From assembly GCA_028293565.1 (NCBI GenBank), contig JAQGON010000199.1, positions 1-38,517 on the forward strand: a stretch of DNA of 38,517 bases. Reading direction: 5' to 3'. Made by a program: the position numbers and the translations under genes. Origin of the DNA: Verrucomicrobiota bacterium (GTDB lineage Bacteria > Verrucomicrobiota > Verrucomicrobiia > Opitutales > Opitutaceae). Below the pieces are notes generated by a model that saw only the letters and a program-made list of their open reading frames with translations, had not been told where the DNA came from and searched no databases. Below are positions 1-7,519 of the stretch, in pieces (the first letter of the stretch is position 1; every line of letters starts with the position of its first letter).

Positions 1-2000
1 AGTCCGAGTTCCTCGCGAACATGTCGCACGAGCTCCGGACGCCGCTCAACTCGATCCTCATCCTCGGCCAGCAGCTGGCCGACAACGGCGTCGGCAACCT
101 CTCGCCGAAGCAGGTCGAGTTCGCGCGCAACATCTACTCCTCGGGCTCCGACCTGCTCAACCTGATCACGGACATCCTCGACCTTTCGAAGATCGAGTCC
201 GGCACGGTGACGGTCGAGGCCGAGGAGCTGTCGTTCAACATGCTGAGCGATTCGGTCGAGCGGAATTTCCGCCACATCGCCGACAACAAGAACCTCCCGT
301 TCAACGTGAACTTCGACCCGGGCATGCCGCGGGCGATCATCACCGACCCGAAGCGCCTGCAGCAGATCCTGAAGAACCTGCTTTCGAACGCGTTCAAGTT
401 CACCGCGCAGGGGCACGTGTCGATCAACGTGAAGCTCGCCACCGCCGGGTGGACTCCGGGGCACCCGGTGCTCAGCCGCGCCTCGAAGGTCGTCTCGTTC
501 TCGATCAGCGACTCGGGCATCGGCATCGCGCAGGAAAAGCAGAAGCTGATCTTCGAGGCGTTCCAGCAGGCCGACGCCGGCACGAGCCGCAAGTACGGCG
601 GCACCGGCCTCGGGCTCGCCATCTCGCGCGAACTCGCCGCGCTGCTCGGCGGCGAGATCCGGCTGCTCAGCACGCCCGGCGAGGGCAGCACCTTCACGCT
701 CTACCTGCCGCTCTTCTACACCGAGCAGAACGTCGCGCCGGCGCCCACGAGCATCGCGGCGCCCATCGCCCTCCCAGTCGCACGCGAGGAAATCGTGGTC
801 GACGACCGCGAGCACATCGGACCCGACGACCAGGTGCTCCTCGTGGTCGACGACGACCCCTATTACGCCCGCATCCTTCTCGGCCTCGCCCGGGAGAAGG
901 GCTTCAAGGGCATCGTCGCCACTCGCGGCGGCACGGCGCTGACGCTCGCGCGGCAATATCAGCCCACCGCGATCACGCTCGATATCTTCCTGCCCGACAT
1001 GCTCGGCTGGACGGTGCTGAACAACCTCAAGCTCGACTCGTCGACGCGGCATATCCCCGTGCTGATCCTGTCGGTCGAGGAGGAGCGCCGCCACGGCCTC
1101 TCGCACGGTGCGTTCTCCTGCATGGTCAAGCCCGCCACGACCGAGGGCCTCGAGCAGTGCTTCGACCGGATCAAGAAGTTCGTGGTCCCGCGGATGAAGC
1201 GGCTGCTCATCGTCGAGGACAACGACATCGAGCGCCAGGGCATCGTCGAGCTCCTGCAGCACGACGACATCGAGATCGTGACCGCCGGCACCGGCGCGGA
1301 GGCGATCGAGACCCTGCTCGACCGGCCGTTCGACTGCTGCGTCCTCGACCTGAGGCTGCCGGACATGACCGGCTTCGACCTGCTGGAAAAGGTCCGGACC
1401 GAACCGGCGCTCGCCGAGATCCCCATCGTGGTCTTCACCGGCAAGGATCTCAGCAGCGAGGAGGAGACGCAGCTCCAGACCGTGGCGAAGAGCATCGTCC
1501 TCAAGGACGTCCAGTCGCCCGAGCGGCTGTTCGACGAGACCGCGCTGTTCCTCCACCGCGTGGTCGCCGCCCTGCCGGAGCCCAAGCGCCGGATGCTCGA
1601 CCAGCTGCACAGCTCGAACGACGTGCTCAAGGGGCGCAAGATCCTCATCGTCGACGACGACGCGCGAAACATCTTCGCGCTCACCACCGTGCTGGAAAAC
1701 CAGGAGATGGAGATCGTCAGCGCCACCAACGGCCGCCAGGCGATCGAAATTCTCCAGCGCGAATCCGACATCAGCGCGGTCCTGATGGACATCATGATGC
1801 CGGAGATGGACGGCTACCAGACGATGAAGGAAATTCGCAAGGACCCGAAATTCAGCGCGCTCCCGATCCTGGCGCTGACCGCGAAGGCGATGAAGGGCGA
1901 CCGCGAGAAATGCCTCACCGCCGGAGCCTCCGATTACATCGCCAAGCCGGTCAACACGGGCGAGCTCCTGTCCCTCCTCCGCGTCTGGCTCTATCGTTGA
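1..2000 (+). CDS. Hybrid sensor histidine kinase with three receiver domains (5'-partial)
   Basis: The gene enters from the left edge; the open frame runs from base 3, so the sensor part is missing. The visible part starts inside the dimerisation domain: SHELRTPLNS holds the phospho-accepting His (codon at 27-29). A HATPase domain follows, with N box (LLSNAFKFT), G1 (DSGIGIA) and G2 (GGTGLGLAI). Three receiver domains come next, at about 830-1190, 1195-1560 and 1630-1995. Their phospho-acceptor Asp residues lie in LDIFLPDM, LDLRLPDM and MDIMMPEMDG. Receivers 1 and 3 keep the conserved KP lysine. Receiver 2 lacks it and has LKD there, so its switching may differ. No output domain is seen, which suggests a phosphorelay feeding other proteins. 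The stop overlaps the next gene's ATG (TGATG), indicating translational coupling. The kinase call is firm; the input signal is unknown. Confidence 0.95.
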   Translation, partial: SEFLANMSHELRTPLNSILILGQQLADNGVGNLSPKQVEFARNIYSSGSDLLNLITDILDLSKIESGTVTVEAEELSFNMLSDSVERNFRHIADNKNLPFNVNFDPGMPRAIITDPKRLQQILKNLLSNAFKFTAQGHVSINVKLATAGWTPGHPVLSRASKVVSFSISDSGIGIAQEKQKLIFEAFQQADAGTSRKYGGTGLGLAISRELAALLGGEIRLLSTPGEGSTFTLYLPLFYTEQNVAPAPTSIAAPIALPVAREEIVVDDREHIGPDDQVLLVVDDDPYYARILLGLAREKGFKGIVATRGGTALTLARQYQPTAITLDIFLPDMLGWTVLNNLKLDSSTRHIPVLILSVEEERRHGLSHGAFSCMVKPATTEGLEQCFDRIKKFVVPRMKRLLIVEDNDIERQGIVELLQHDDIEIVTAGTGAEAIETLLDRPFDCCVLDLRLPDMTGFDLLEKVRTEPALAEIPIVVFTGKDLSSEEETQLQTVAKSIVLKDVQSPERLFDETALFLHRVVAALPEPKRRMLDQLHSSNDVLKGRKILIVDDDARNIFALTTVLENQEMEIVSATNGRQAIEILQRESDISAVLMDIMMPEMDGYQTMKEIRKDPKFSALPILALTAKAMKGDREKCLTAGASDYIAKPVNTGELLSLLRVWLYR

Positions 2001-4150
2001 TGAGTTCCTCCGTCAGCATCCTCATCGTCGACGACGAGCCCCGGAATCTCGACGTCCTCGAAAGCATCCTCTACTCGGCGGATTACCGGCTGCAGCGCGC
2101 CGGCTCCGCCAACGAGGCGCTGCTCGCGCTGATGAACGGCGACTACGCCGTGCTCGTGCTGGACATCAACATGCCGGGGATGAACGGCATCGAGCTGGCC
2201 AACCTCATCAAGCAGCGGAAGCGGACCCAGCACATCCCGATTCTCTTCCTCACGGCGTATTACCAGGACGAGCAGCGCGTGCTCGAGGGCTACGGCGTCG
2301 GCGCGGTCGACTACCTGACCAAGCCGGTGAACCCCGAGATCCTGCGCTCGAAGGTCGGCGTGTTCGTCGACCTGCACCGGAAGACCCAGGCGCTGGCCGC
2401 GATCAACGTGAAGCTCGAGCAGGAGATCCTCCAGCGGCAGCAGGCTGAGGAGGCGTTGCGGCGCGCGAACAACGAGCTCGAGGCCCGGGTCCAGCAGCGC
2501 ACGGCCGACCTGACCCGCGTCAACAGCGCGCTGCGCGAGAGCGAGGCGCGGATGCAGGCGAGCGAGGCGCATCTCCGCCTCGTGACCGATCATGCCTCGG
2601 TGTTCATCGCGCACCTCGACAAGGCGTACTGCTACAAGTTCGTGAACCGCGCCTATGCCGAACGCTACGGGCTGCTGCGCGAGCAGATTCTCGGCGCGCA
2701 CATGGCGGAGGTCCTCGGCAAGGCCGCGTTCGAAACCATCCGGCAGCGGCTGGACGAGACGCTCGCCGGGCAGCGCGTCGACTGCGAGATCCAGGTTCCC
2801 TATGCGGCGCTCGGGACGAGGTGGATCCACGTGGTTTTCGAGCCCGAGCATTCCACCAGAGGGGAAGTGATCGGCGTCGTGGCGGTCGTCTCCGACATCA
2901 CCGCGCGCAAGCAGGCCGAGCAGGAGGTCACCCGCGCCCGCGACGAGGCCCTCGCGGCCTCGCGCGCGAAGGACGATTTTCTCGCCGCGCTGTCCCACGA
3001 GCTGCGCACGCCGCTCAACCCGGTGCTGCTCCTCGCGAGCGACGCCGCGCAGAATCCGAATTACGCGCCGGAGGTCCGCGCGGATTTCGAAACCATCCTC
3101 AAGAACACCACCCTCGAGGCGCGGCTGATCGACGACCTCCTCGACGTCACGCGGATCACGCACGGCAAGCTGGCCCTGGAACGGCGCCCGATCGACGTTC
3201 ACGCGGTGCTCGGCGACGCGCTGGCCACGATCCGCTCGAGCCTCGCGGAAAAGAACATCGACCTGAACCTCGGCCTCGACGCCACGGACTATACGATCAT
3301 CGGCGATCCCGTCCGCCTGCAGCAGGTTTTCTGGAACGTGCTCAAGAACGCGGTGAAGTTCACCGATGCCCGCGGACGCATCCGCGTCCAGACTGCACCC
3401 AGCACGCTCGGCCTGAGGGTGTCGGTGCGCGACAGCGGCATCGGCATGACGGGCGCGGAGCTGGAGAACATCTTCAAGCCGTTCGTGCAGGGCGATCATG
3501 CCGGCGGCGGCCGGACGAAATTCGGCGGCCTCGGCCTGGGCCTCGCGATCACCCACACGCTCGTGGAGATGCACGGCGGACGGATCAAGGGCGAGAGCTC
3601 GGGCCGCGGGCAGGGGACCACGTTCGTGATCGACCTGCCGCTCGCGACGGCGGCCCAGCTGGCGGCGGGGTCCACCAGTCCGATGGGGGAATCGAGCCGC
3701 CGCGCGCCGCCGGCCCCCCCCGCGCCGCCCCCGGCTCGCGGCTCCGACAAACGCGGGCGCGTGCTGGTGGTCGACGACCATGCGCCGACGCTCGCCATCC
3801 TCGCGCAGCTGCTGAACCGGCGCCGGTTCGACGTGATCTCGGCCGGTTCGCTGGCGCAGGCCCGGAGCATTGCGAACACCGAGCACTTCGACCTCTTCAT
3901 CTCGGACATCGGCCTGCCCGACGGCAACGGCTGCACGCTGATGGCCGAACTGCGGATCAAGCGGCCCGATCTTCTCGGCATTGCGTTGAGCGGATATGGA
4001 ATGGAGGAGGACCGCGAGCGGTCGCGCACGGCGGGATTTGTCGAGCACCTCACGAAACCGGTGAACGTCGCCGCGCTCGATTCGGCCATCTCGCGCGTGC
4101 TGGGCGACCAGGCGGGTCTCGCCGAGACGCGGAATCTCAACGGCCGGTAG
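2000..4150 (+). CDS. Hybrid histidine kinase, REC-PAS-HisKA-HATPase-REC
   Basis: This is a 716-residue cytoplasmic protein with no membrane segment or signal peptide. Residues 5-120 are a receiver domain (Asp55, Lys108). Residues 125-195 are rich in Glu, Arg and Gln and look like a coiled coil. A PAS-like domain spans about 195-305. HisKA carries His333 in SHELRTPLNP. The HATPase domain has NVLKNAVKFT, DSGIGM and GGLGLGLAI. A Pro/Ala-rich linker (about 565-590) leads to a C-terminal receiver with Asp636 in SDIGLPDG and a KPV motif. An N-terminal receiver on a kinase is typical of proteins that take a phosphoryl group from an upstream kinase, so this is probably the partner of the preceding gene. 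The ATG overlaps that gene's stop codon. I chose this start because the frame upstream of it is only the antiparallel shadow of the first gene. Confidence 0.94.
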   Translation: MSSSVSILIVDDEPRNLDVLESILYSADYRLQRAGSANEALLALMNGDYAVLVLDINMPGMNGIELANLIKQRKRTQHIPILFLTAYYQDEQRVLEGYGVGAVDYLTKPVNPEILRSKVGVFVDLHRKTQALAAINVKLEQEILQRQQAEEALRRANNELEARVQQRTADLTRVNSALRESEARMQASEAHLRLVTDHASVFIAHLDKAYCYKFVNRAYAERYGLLREQILGAHMAEVLGKAAFETIRQRLDETLAGQRVDCEIQVPYAALGTRWIHVVFEPEHSTRGEVIGVVAVVSDITARKQAEQEVTRARDEALAASRAKDDFLAALSHELRTPLNPVLLLASDAAQNPNYAPEVRADFETILKNTTLEARLIDDLLDVTRITHGKLALERRPIDVHAVLGDALATIRSSLAEKNIDLNLGLDATDYTIIGDPVRLQQVFWNVLKNAVKFTDARGRIRVQTAPSTLGLRVSVRDSGIGMTGAELENIFKPFVQGDHAGGGRTKFGGLGLGLAITHTLVEMHGGRIKGESSGRGQGTTFVIDLPLATAAQLAAGSTSPMGESSRRAPPAPPAPPPARGSDKRGRVLVVDDHAPTLAILAQLLNRRRFDVISAGSLAQARSIANTEHFDLFISDIGLPDGNGCTLMAELRIKRPDLLGIALSGYGMEEDRERSRTAGFVEHLTKPVNVAALDSAISRVLGDQAGLAETRNLNGR

Positions 4151-4167
4151 TCGGGCTCGCGCGGATT

Positions 4168-4244
4168 CTTCACCGCCAAGGCCGCAAGGAGCGCGAAGAA
4201 AATTCCCGCCGGCTTCGTGGTCTCCGTGACCTTCGTGGTGGAAA
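4168..4244. repeat. Dispersed intergenic palindrome, copy 1
   Basis: The left arm begins TTCACCGCCAAGG and the right arm ends CCTTCGTGGTGGAAA. This is an imperfect inverted repeat of the family that recurs in other gaps of this window. It lies just after the second kinase gene and could fold into a long hairpin on either strand. Confidence 0.7.
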
Positions 4245-4326
4245 TGAGGTCAGAGATCGTCCCAAGGCACCGGCACAATGCCGACTGGAACACGATTCCA
4301 TCGGCCGGGTCGGTCGGTTGCGTCGC

Positions 4327-4803
4327 ATGTCCCACGCTTCCCCCCATTCCGAAACCCAGGCCGCCCGGAAAAATTCAACGGAAACAGGCGCGCCCTCGCT
4401 CGCGCACCTTCGCCTGCTCGTCGTCGACGACGAACGCGATTCGCGTCTCCTGATGCGCCGCGTGCTCGAGGCGCGGGGAGCCCAGGTCCGGCTCGCGTCC
4501 ACCGCCGACGAGGCCATCCAGCTGCTGAGCCTCGAGCCCTTCGACGTCCTGATCAGCGATATCGGCCTGCCCGGCGAGGACGGGTATCAATTGATCAGGC
4601 GCGTGCGGGCCTTGCCCGCGCCGCTGGGCGGAAGCGTGCCGGCGGTGGCGCTCACGGCGTACACCCGCACCGAGGACCGCGCCCGCGCGATTCGCGCCGG
4701 GTTTCACATGCACGTGACCAAGCCGGTCGAGGCCCGGGAGCTTATCGTGGTCGTCGCCAGCATGGCCCGCATCCGCGAAGCATCCGCGCCCGCGCCTCAA
4801 TAG
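4327..4803 (+). CDS. Single-domain response regulator (REC only)
   Basis: This is a 158-residue protein. The first 27 residues are polar and probably disordered; the rest is one CheY-like receiver. The acidic pair is in VVDDERD, the phospho-acceptor is Asp78 in SDIGLPGEDG, the switch Thr is in ALTAY and the Lys is Lys132 in TKPVE. There is no DNA-binding or enzymatic output domain. Its receiver resembles the C-terminal receiver of the preceding hybrid kinase (SDIGLP followed by TKPV), so it may be a shuttle in the same relay or a duplicated copy of that domain. It is separated from the kinase gene by 176 bases that hold a palindromic repeat, so it may have its own promoter. The start is the ATG followed by SHASPHSE; a later in-frame start is possible. 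Confidence 0.9.
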   Translation: MSHASPHSETQAARKNSTETGAPSLAHLRLLVVDDERDSRLLMRRVLEARGAQVRLASTADEAIQLLSLEPFDVLISDIGLPGEDGYQLIRRVRALPAPLGGSVPAVALTAYTRTEDRARAIRAGFHMHVTKPVEARELIVVVASMARIREASAPAPQ

Positions 4804-4813
4804 AAAGATCGGC

Positions 4814-4864
4814 GCCACCGAAGGCCGCTCTGCCTTGGTGTTCTTGGTGCCCTTCGTGGTAAAA
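4814..4864. repeat. Degenerate copy or half of the dispersed palindrome, copy 2
   Basis: A CCACCGAAGG start and a CCCTTCGTGGTAAAA end match the family, but the middle is short and the left arm is degraded. It lies 40 bases before the next copy, giving a tandem pair in the 206-base gap between the receiver gene and the convergent minus-strand gene. Confidence 0.5.
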
Positions 4865-4903
4865 CCCACGAGTTCGGCCTCATGCTCCGCCGCAACGTCC
4901 TAT

Positions 4904-4993
4904 TTCCACCACGAAGGTCACGAAGCCCACGAAGCGACTGCAGGCATTCGGCCTGCTTTTCTTCGCGCCCTTCGCGCCCTTTGCGGTAAAAAA
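4904..4993. repeat. Dispersed intergenic palindrome, copy 3
   Basis: The left arm has TTCCACCACGAAGG with repeated CACGAAG units, and the right arm has CTTCGCGCCCTTTGCGGT followed by a run of A. The centre has its own small inverted repeat, GCAGGC-ATTCG-GCCTGC. It sits between two convergent genes, where it could also act as a bidirectional terminator. Confidence 0.75.
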
Positions 4994-5009
4994 ATCCGCG
5001 CGGGCCCGG

Positions 5010-5480
5010 TCAGAATCCCAGTCCCGGCGGACGGGCGGGTTTTCGCAGCGGCCCCGGCCAGCCGTGTTTTCTCGTGCGCCGGATTTTTTTTGCCGACGGC
5101 TCCTCGAAAATTTCGACCACCTTGTCCTGGCCGAGGGACTTTGCGAAGGTCTCGACCGAGACGAGCGTGGCGTTGCCGTACTGCTTCACGCGATCGTCGA
5201 TCGGAGGCTCCGTCTCCGATGGACCCGGATGAGGGTGGGAGGACAGGAGGCTTTCGGGAGTCACGCGCCGTGCCGGAGTCAGGGCGCCGGCGGCGGAAGC
5301 GACCACCGCCTGGAAGGCGCGCTGAAGGCGCGCGGCGTGCTCGCGAATTTCGGCCGCGTCTGCGACATGGTCGGCGGCCCGGCCCATCAGGCGGAGCGCC
5401 TTCAGGAGCTGGCGTTCGGCGAGATAAAAAGCGTTGAGGTTATCCTTCGCAAACCCCGAGGGCGTGGTCACTGCAGCCAT
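5010..5480 (-). CDS. Degraded ferritin-like protein resembling YciE/YciF (DUF892)
   Basis: This is a 156-residue protein. Residues 14-60 (NAFYLAERQLLKAL and the following helix with EIREHAARLQ) resemble the first two helices of the DUF892 ferritin-like fold. Residues 95-127 (YGNATLVSVETFAKSLGQDK) resemble the helix that carries the family's EHYE-type metal ligands. Here those acidic residues are replaced (RVKQYGN). The middle, about 66-92, is Pro/Ser-rich linker instead of helix. The last 25 residues are basic and Pro-rich. I infer a decayed or repurposed ferritin-like protein that may not bind a di-iron centre. The ATG lies only two bases after the T-tract of the terminator of the upstream gene, so there is no room for a normal ribosome binding site. 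The similarity is weak and judged by eye. Confidence 0.55.
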   Translation of the reverse strand: MAAVTTPSGFAKDNLNAFYLAERQLLKALRLMGRAADHVADAAEIREHAARLQRAFQAVVASAAGALTPARRVTPESLLSSHPHPGPSETEPPIDDRVKQYGNATLVSVETFAKSLGQDKVVEIFEEPSAKKIRRTRKHGWPGPLRKPARPPGLGF

Positions 5481-5530
5481 GGAAAAAAGGAAGAAGGGCT
5501 TTCACCGCGACTTGTGGGTGAAAGCCCTTC
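5481..5530 (-). terminator. Rho-independent terminator of the Ser/Gly/Gln gene
   Basis: On the minus strand, a perfect 14-bp stem (GAAGGGCTTTCACC paired with GGTGAAAGCCCTTC, arms 5517-5530 and 5493-5506) is followed by TTCCTTTTTTCC. It starts six bases after the stop codon of the upstream gene and its T-tract ends at the start codon of the next gene. It is the clearest intrinsic terminator in the window. Confidence 0.92.
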
Positions 5531-5536
5531 GTTCGG

Positions 5537-5947
5537 TCAGCGATTGCCTTGGTTGCCGCCCGAGTTTCCCTGGTTTCCGCCGGAGCGGTCGCCTTGGTTC
5601 TGCGAGCTGCCGGACTGCGAATTACCCGATTGGGAACCGCCCTTATTTGACTGCCCCGACTGGCCTTGGCCCTGCATGCGCTGGCCTTCGGTGGAGTTCG
5701 AATTATCGCCGGATCCTCCGGAGCGTCCTGACTGGCCGGATTGGCCCGACTGTCCGGACTGTCCAGATTGGCCGGACTGACCGGATTTGCCCGACTGGTT
5801 GGACTGGCCCGATTGACCGGACTGGCCCTGAGAGCGCTGGTCGGACTGGTTGCCCGACTGGTTCTGCTGGCCGGACTGGTTGCCTGATTGACCGGAGCGG
5901 CCCTGCTGGCCTTGGCCGGATTGACCTGACTGAGAGGATTGTGCCAT
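5537..5947 (-). CDS. Ser/Gly/Gln low-complexity protein
   Basis: This is a 136-residue protein built almost only from Ser, Gly, Gln and Asn with a few Arg, Lys and Asp. After MAQ it runs through imperfect SGQ repeats (SGQSGQSGQSGQ around residues 56-75) and ends in two GGNQGN units. I see no Leu, Ile, Val, Phe, Tyr, Trp or Cys, so it cannot have a hydrophobic core and must be disordered. The DNA shows matching 9-base periodicity (TGGCCGGAC-type units on the plus strand), which is prone to slippage. The gene is bounded by a strong intrinsic terminator, supporting real transcription. Its neighbour resembles YciE/YciF ferritin-like proteins, which in enterobacteria lie beside the Gly-rich stress protein YciG, so a stress role is a reasonable guess. 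The function is unknown. Confidence 0.75.
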   Translation of the reverse strand: MAQSSQSGQSGQGQQGRSGQSGNQSGQQNQSGNQSDQRSQGQSGQSGQSNQSGKSGQSGQSGQSGQSGQSGQSGRSGGSGDNSNSTEGQRMQGQGQSGQSNKGGSQSGNSQSGSSQNQGDRSGGNQGNSGGNQGNR

Positions 5948-6285
5948 GGGAGTTCTAGTTTTTAGACCCGAAGTTTTGTTAATGCCGGCGGCAGGGGGGC
6001 CGGGACCTTCGGATGTCCCCTCCCTCCCTTAAGTGCTGCCGGCTGAACAACTCACTGTACTCGGCGACCGGTCATCGTGCCATCGGACGGATCGCGGAAA
6101 TCCGCATGGAGCAATTCCCGGCAAGGCATCAGGGGAATCCTGAGACGAACACCGGAGACCGAACACCTGAGAGCGGGAACCCCGACGGTCCGCAGGATCG
6201 GTGACGGAAAACACCACTCGATGCCGACACGCCGCGATCCGGCAGGCGGTGGAGATTTCCCCGCCGGAGCGGCCCCAACGGACGA
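5948..6285. other. 338-base gap without a gene
   Basis: This lies between puuD and the Ser/Gly/Gln gene, both on the minus strand. Just upstream of the latter is AT-richer sequence (about 5950-5980), a plausible promoter region, though no clear -35/-10 pair is visible. An imperfect inverted repeat (GCCGGCGGCA near 5983 and TGCTGCCGGC near 6035) could form a weak hairpin. I see no coding sequence, RNA gene or copy of the dispersed repeats. Confidence 0.5.
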
Positions 6286-7485
6286 TCAGTCCGGTTTCGC
6301 TCCGGCCTGGATCCAGGCCGCGATGACGGCCCGCTCCTCCTCGGTGATCTTGGTCGCGTTTCCCAGCGGCATGATCCGGGTGACCACGACCTGCTGGTAG
6401 ACCCGCTGGGCGTTCGCCAAGATCGTTTCGGGCGTGTGCAGCAAGACCCCGGCCTGCGGCGCGGTGATCCCGGGAAAGGTCGGAGCGGGGGAGTGACAGG
6501 TGACGCACCGCTGTCCGATGACTCCTCGCACGCGCGCAAAATTGACCTCGCCCTGGACCGGCGGAAGCCGGATCGGCCGCGGCGTGATCCACCACGCCGC
6601 GACGGCCAGCACCGCCGCGGCCGCCGCCGGATACTGCCACGCGTGGATTCCATGGTGGCGGAGATTGAAAAAATGCCGGATCAGCACGCCGGCCGCGCCG
6701 ATGAGGGCGAGCACCGCCCAATTGTACGGATGGGAATAGGTGGCGGCGTAATGGTTGCTGATCATGGTGAACACCACGGGCAGCGTGAAATAATTGTTGT
6801 GGACGCTCCGCTGCTTGGCGCGGAGCCCGTCGACGGCATTGGCGGGCTGGCCGGCGCGCGTCGCAGCCACCATCCGTTTTTGTCCCGGGATGATGATGAA
6901 AAAAACATTGCCGGCCATGATGGTGCCGATGCAGGCGCCGGTTTCGATGAACGCCGCGCGTCCGCCGAGCCAGCGCGCGAGCGTCCAGCTCAGCAGCACC
7001 AGCAGGCCGAAGACCACGAGGCCGAGCGCCGCATCGTTGCGTCCGAGCGGGGACCGGCACAGCAGGTCATAGACGATCCACGACACCACGAGGCCAGCAG
7101 CGCCGATCGCGATGGCGGCGCCGGCCGGGAGAATCGCGACTCCCGGGTCGACCATCATCGTGCCGGCCCTGAGCCAGTAGACCAGGATCAGGAGCGCGGT
7201 CCCGCTGAGCCACGTCGTGTAGGCCTCCCATTTGAACCAGTGCAATTTCTCCGGCAGCACGGCGGGCGCGACGCGATACTTCTGGGGATGATAAAATCCG
7301 CCGCCATGCACGGCCCACAATTCGCCGCCGACGCCCTTGCGTTCGGCCTCCGAGCCGGGAGCAGGCGGCTCGAGGCTGCGGTCGAGCCAGATGAAATAAA
7401 ACGACGAGCCGATCCACGCGATCCCTGCAATCACATGCAGCCAGCGCACCAGCAGCCCGAGAAATTCAAGCCAGGACGCGGCCAT
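6286..7485 (-). CDS. puuD: Membrane-bound urate oxidase (hydroxylase) with cytochrome c domain
   Basis: This 399-residue protein matches the PuuD family, which oxidises urate to 5-hydroxyisourate and is thought to pass electrons to the respiratory chain instead of directly to oxygen. The first 300 residues hold about eight hydrophobic segments with conserved His/Trp features (WLHVIAGIAWIGSSFYFIWLD near the start, HNNYFTLPVVFTMISNH in the middle). The C-terminal roughly 90 residues are a class I cytochrome c: CVTCH at residues 327-331 binds haem and the Met in RIMPLGN (about 372) is the likely sixth ligand. The length is normal. It follows guaD on the same strand with a 34-base gap, so the two are probably co-transcribed. 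It supplies the substrate for uraH on the opposite strand. No soluble uricase is visible in the window, so this is the likely urate-oxidising step. Confidence 0.93.
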   Translation of the reverse strand: MAASWLEFLGLLVRWLHVIAGIAWIGSSFYFIWLDRSLEPPAPGSEAERKGVGGELWAVHGGGFYHPQKYRVAPAVLPEKLHWFKWEAYTTWLSGTALLILVYWLRAGTMMVDPGVAILPAGAAIAIGAAGLVVSWIVYDLLCRSPLGRNDAALGLVVFGLLVLLSWTLARWLGGRAAFIETGACIGTIMAGNVFFIIIPGQKRMVAATRAGQPANAVDGLRAKQRSVHNNYFTLPVVFTMISNHYAATYSHPYNWAVLALIGAAGVLIRHFFNLRHHGIHAWQYPAAAAAVLAVAAWWITPRPIRLPPVQGEVNFARVRGVIGQRCVTCHSPAPTFPGITAPQAGVLLHTPETILANAQRVYQQVVVTRIMPLGNATKITEEERAVIAAWIQAGAKPD

Positions 7486-7519
7486 GGGTCATCGGCACTC
7501 GATAAAAAGAGAGCATGCC

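Noticed and set aside
449-1999. An extended N-terminal part for the second kinase, fused in frame through the first kinase gene
   Set aside because: The sequence is Arg/Pro/Gly-rich shadow of the first gene. The receiver domain starts normally at the ATG at 2000.
1991-4048. A 685-codon open frame on the minus strand
   Set aside because: It is the shadow of the second hybrid kinase; the sense strand has all kinase and receiver motifs.
5064-5780. A plus-strand open frame rich in Pro, Asp and Trp
   Set aside because: It is the complement of the Ser/Gly/Gln gene and the ferritin-like gene; its PDWPDW repeats are the shadow of SGQ codons.
5600-5900. Short-period repeats that might be a CRISPR array or tandem satellite
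   Set aside because: The period is about 9 bases with no spacers, and it matches SGQ codon repeats within a minus-strand gene that ends at an intrinsic terminator.
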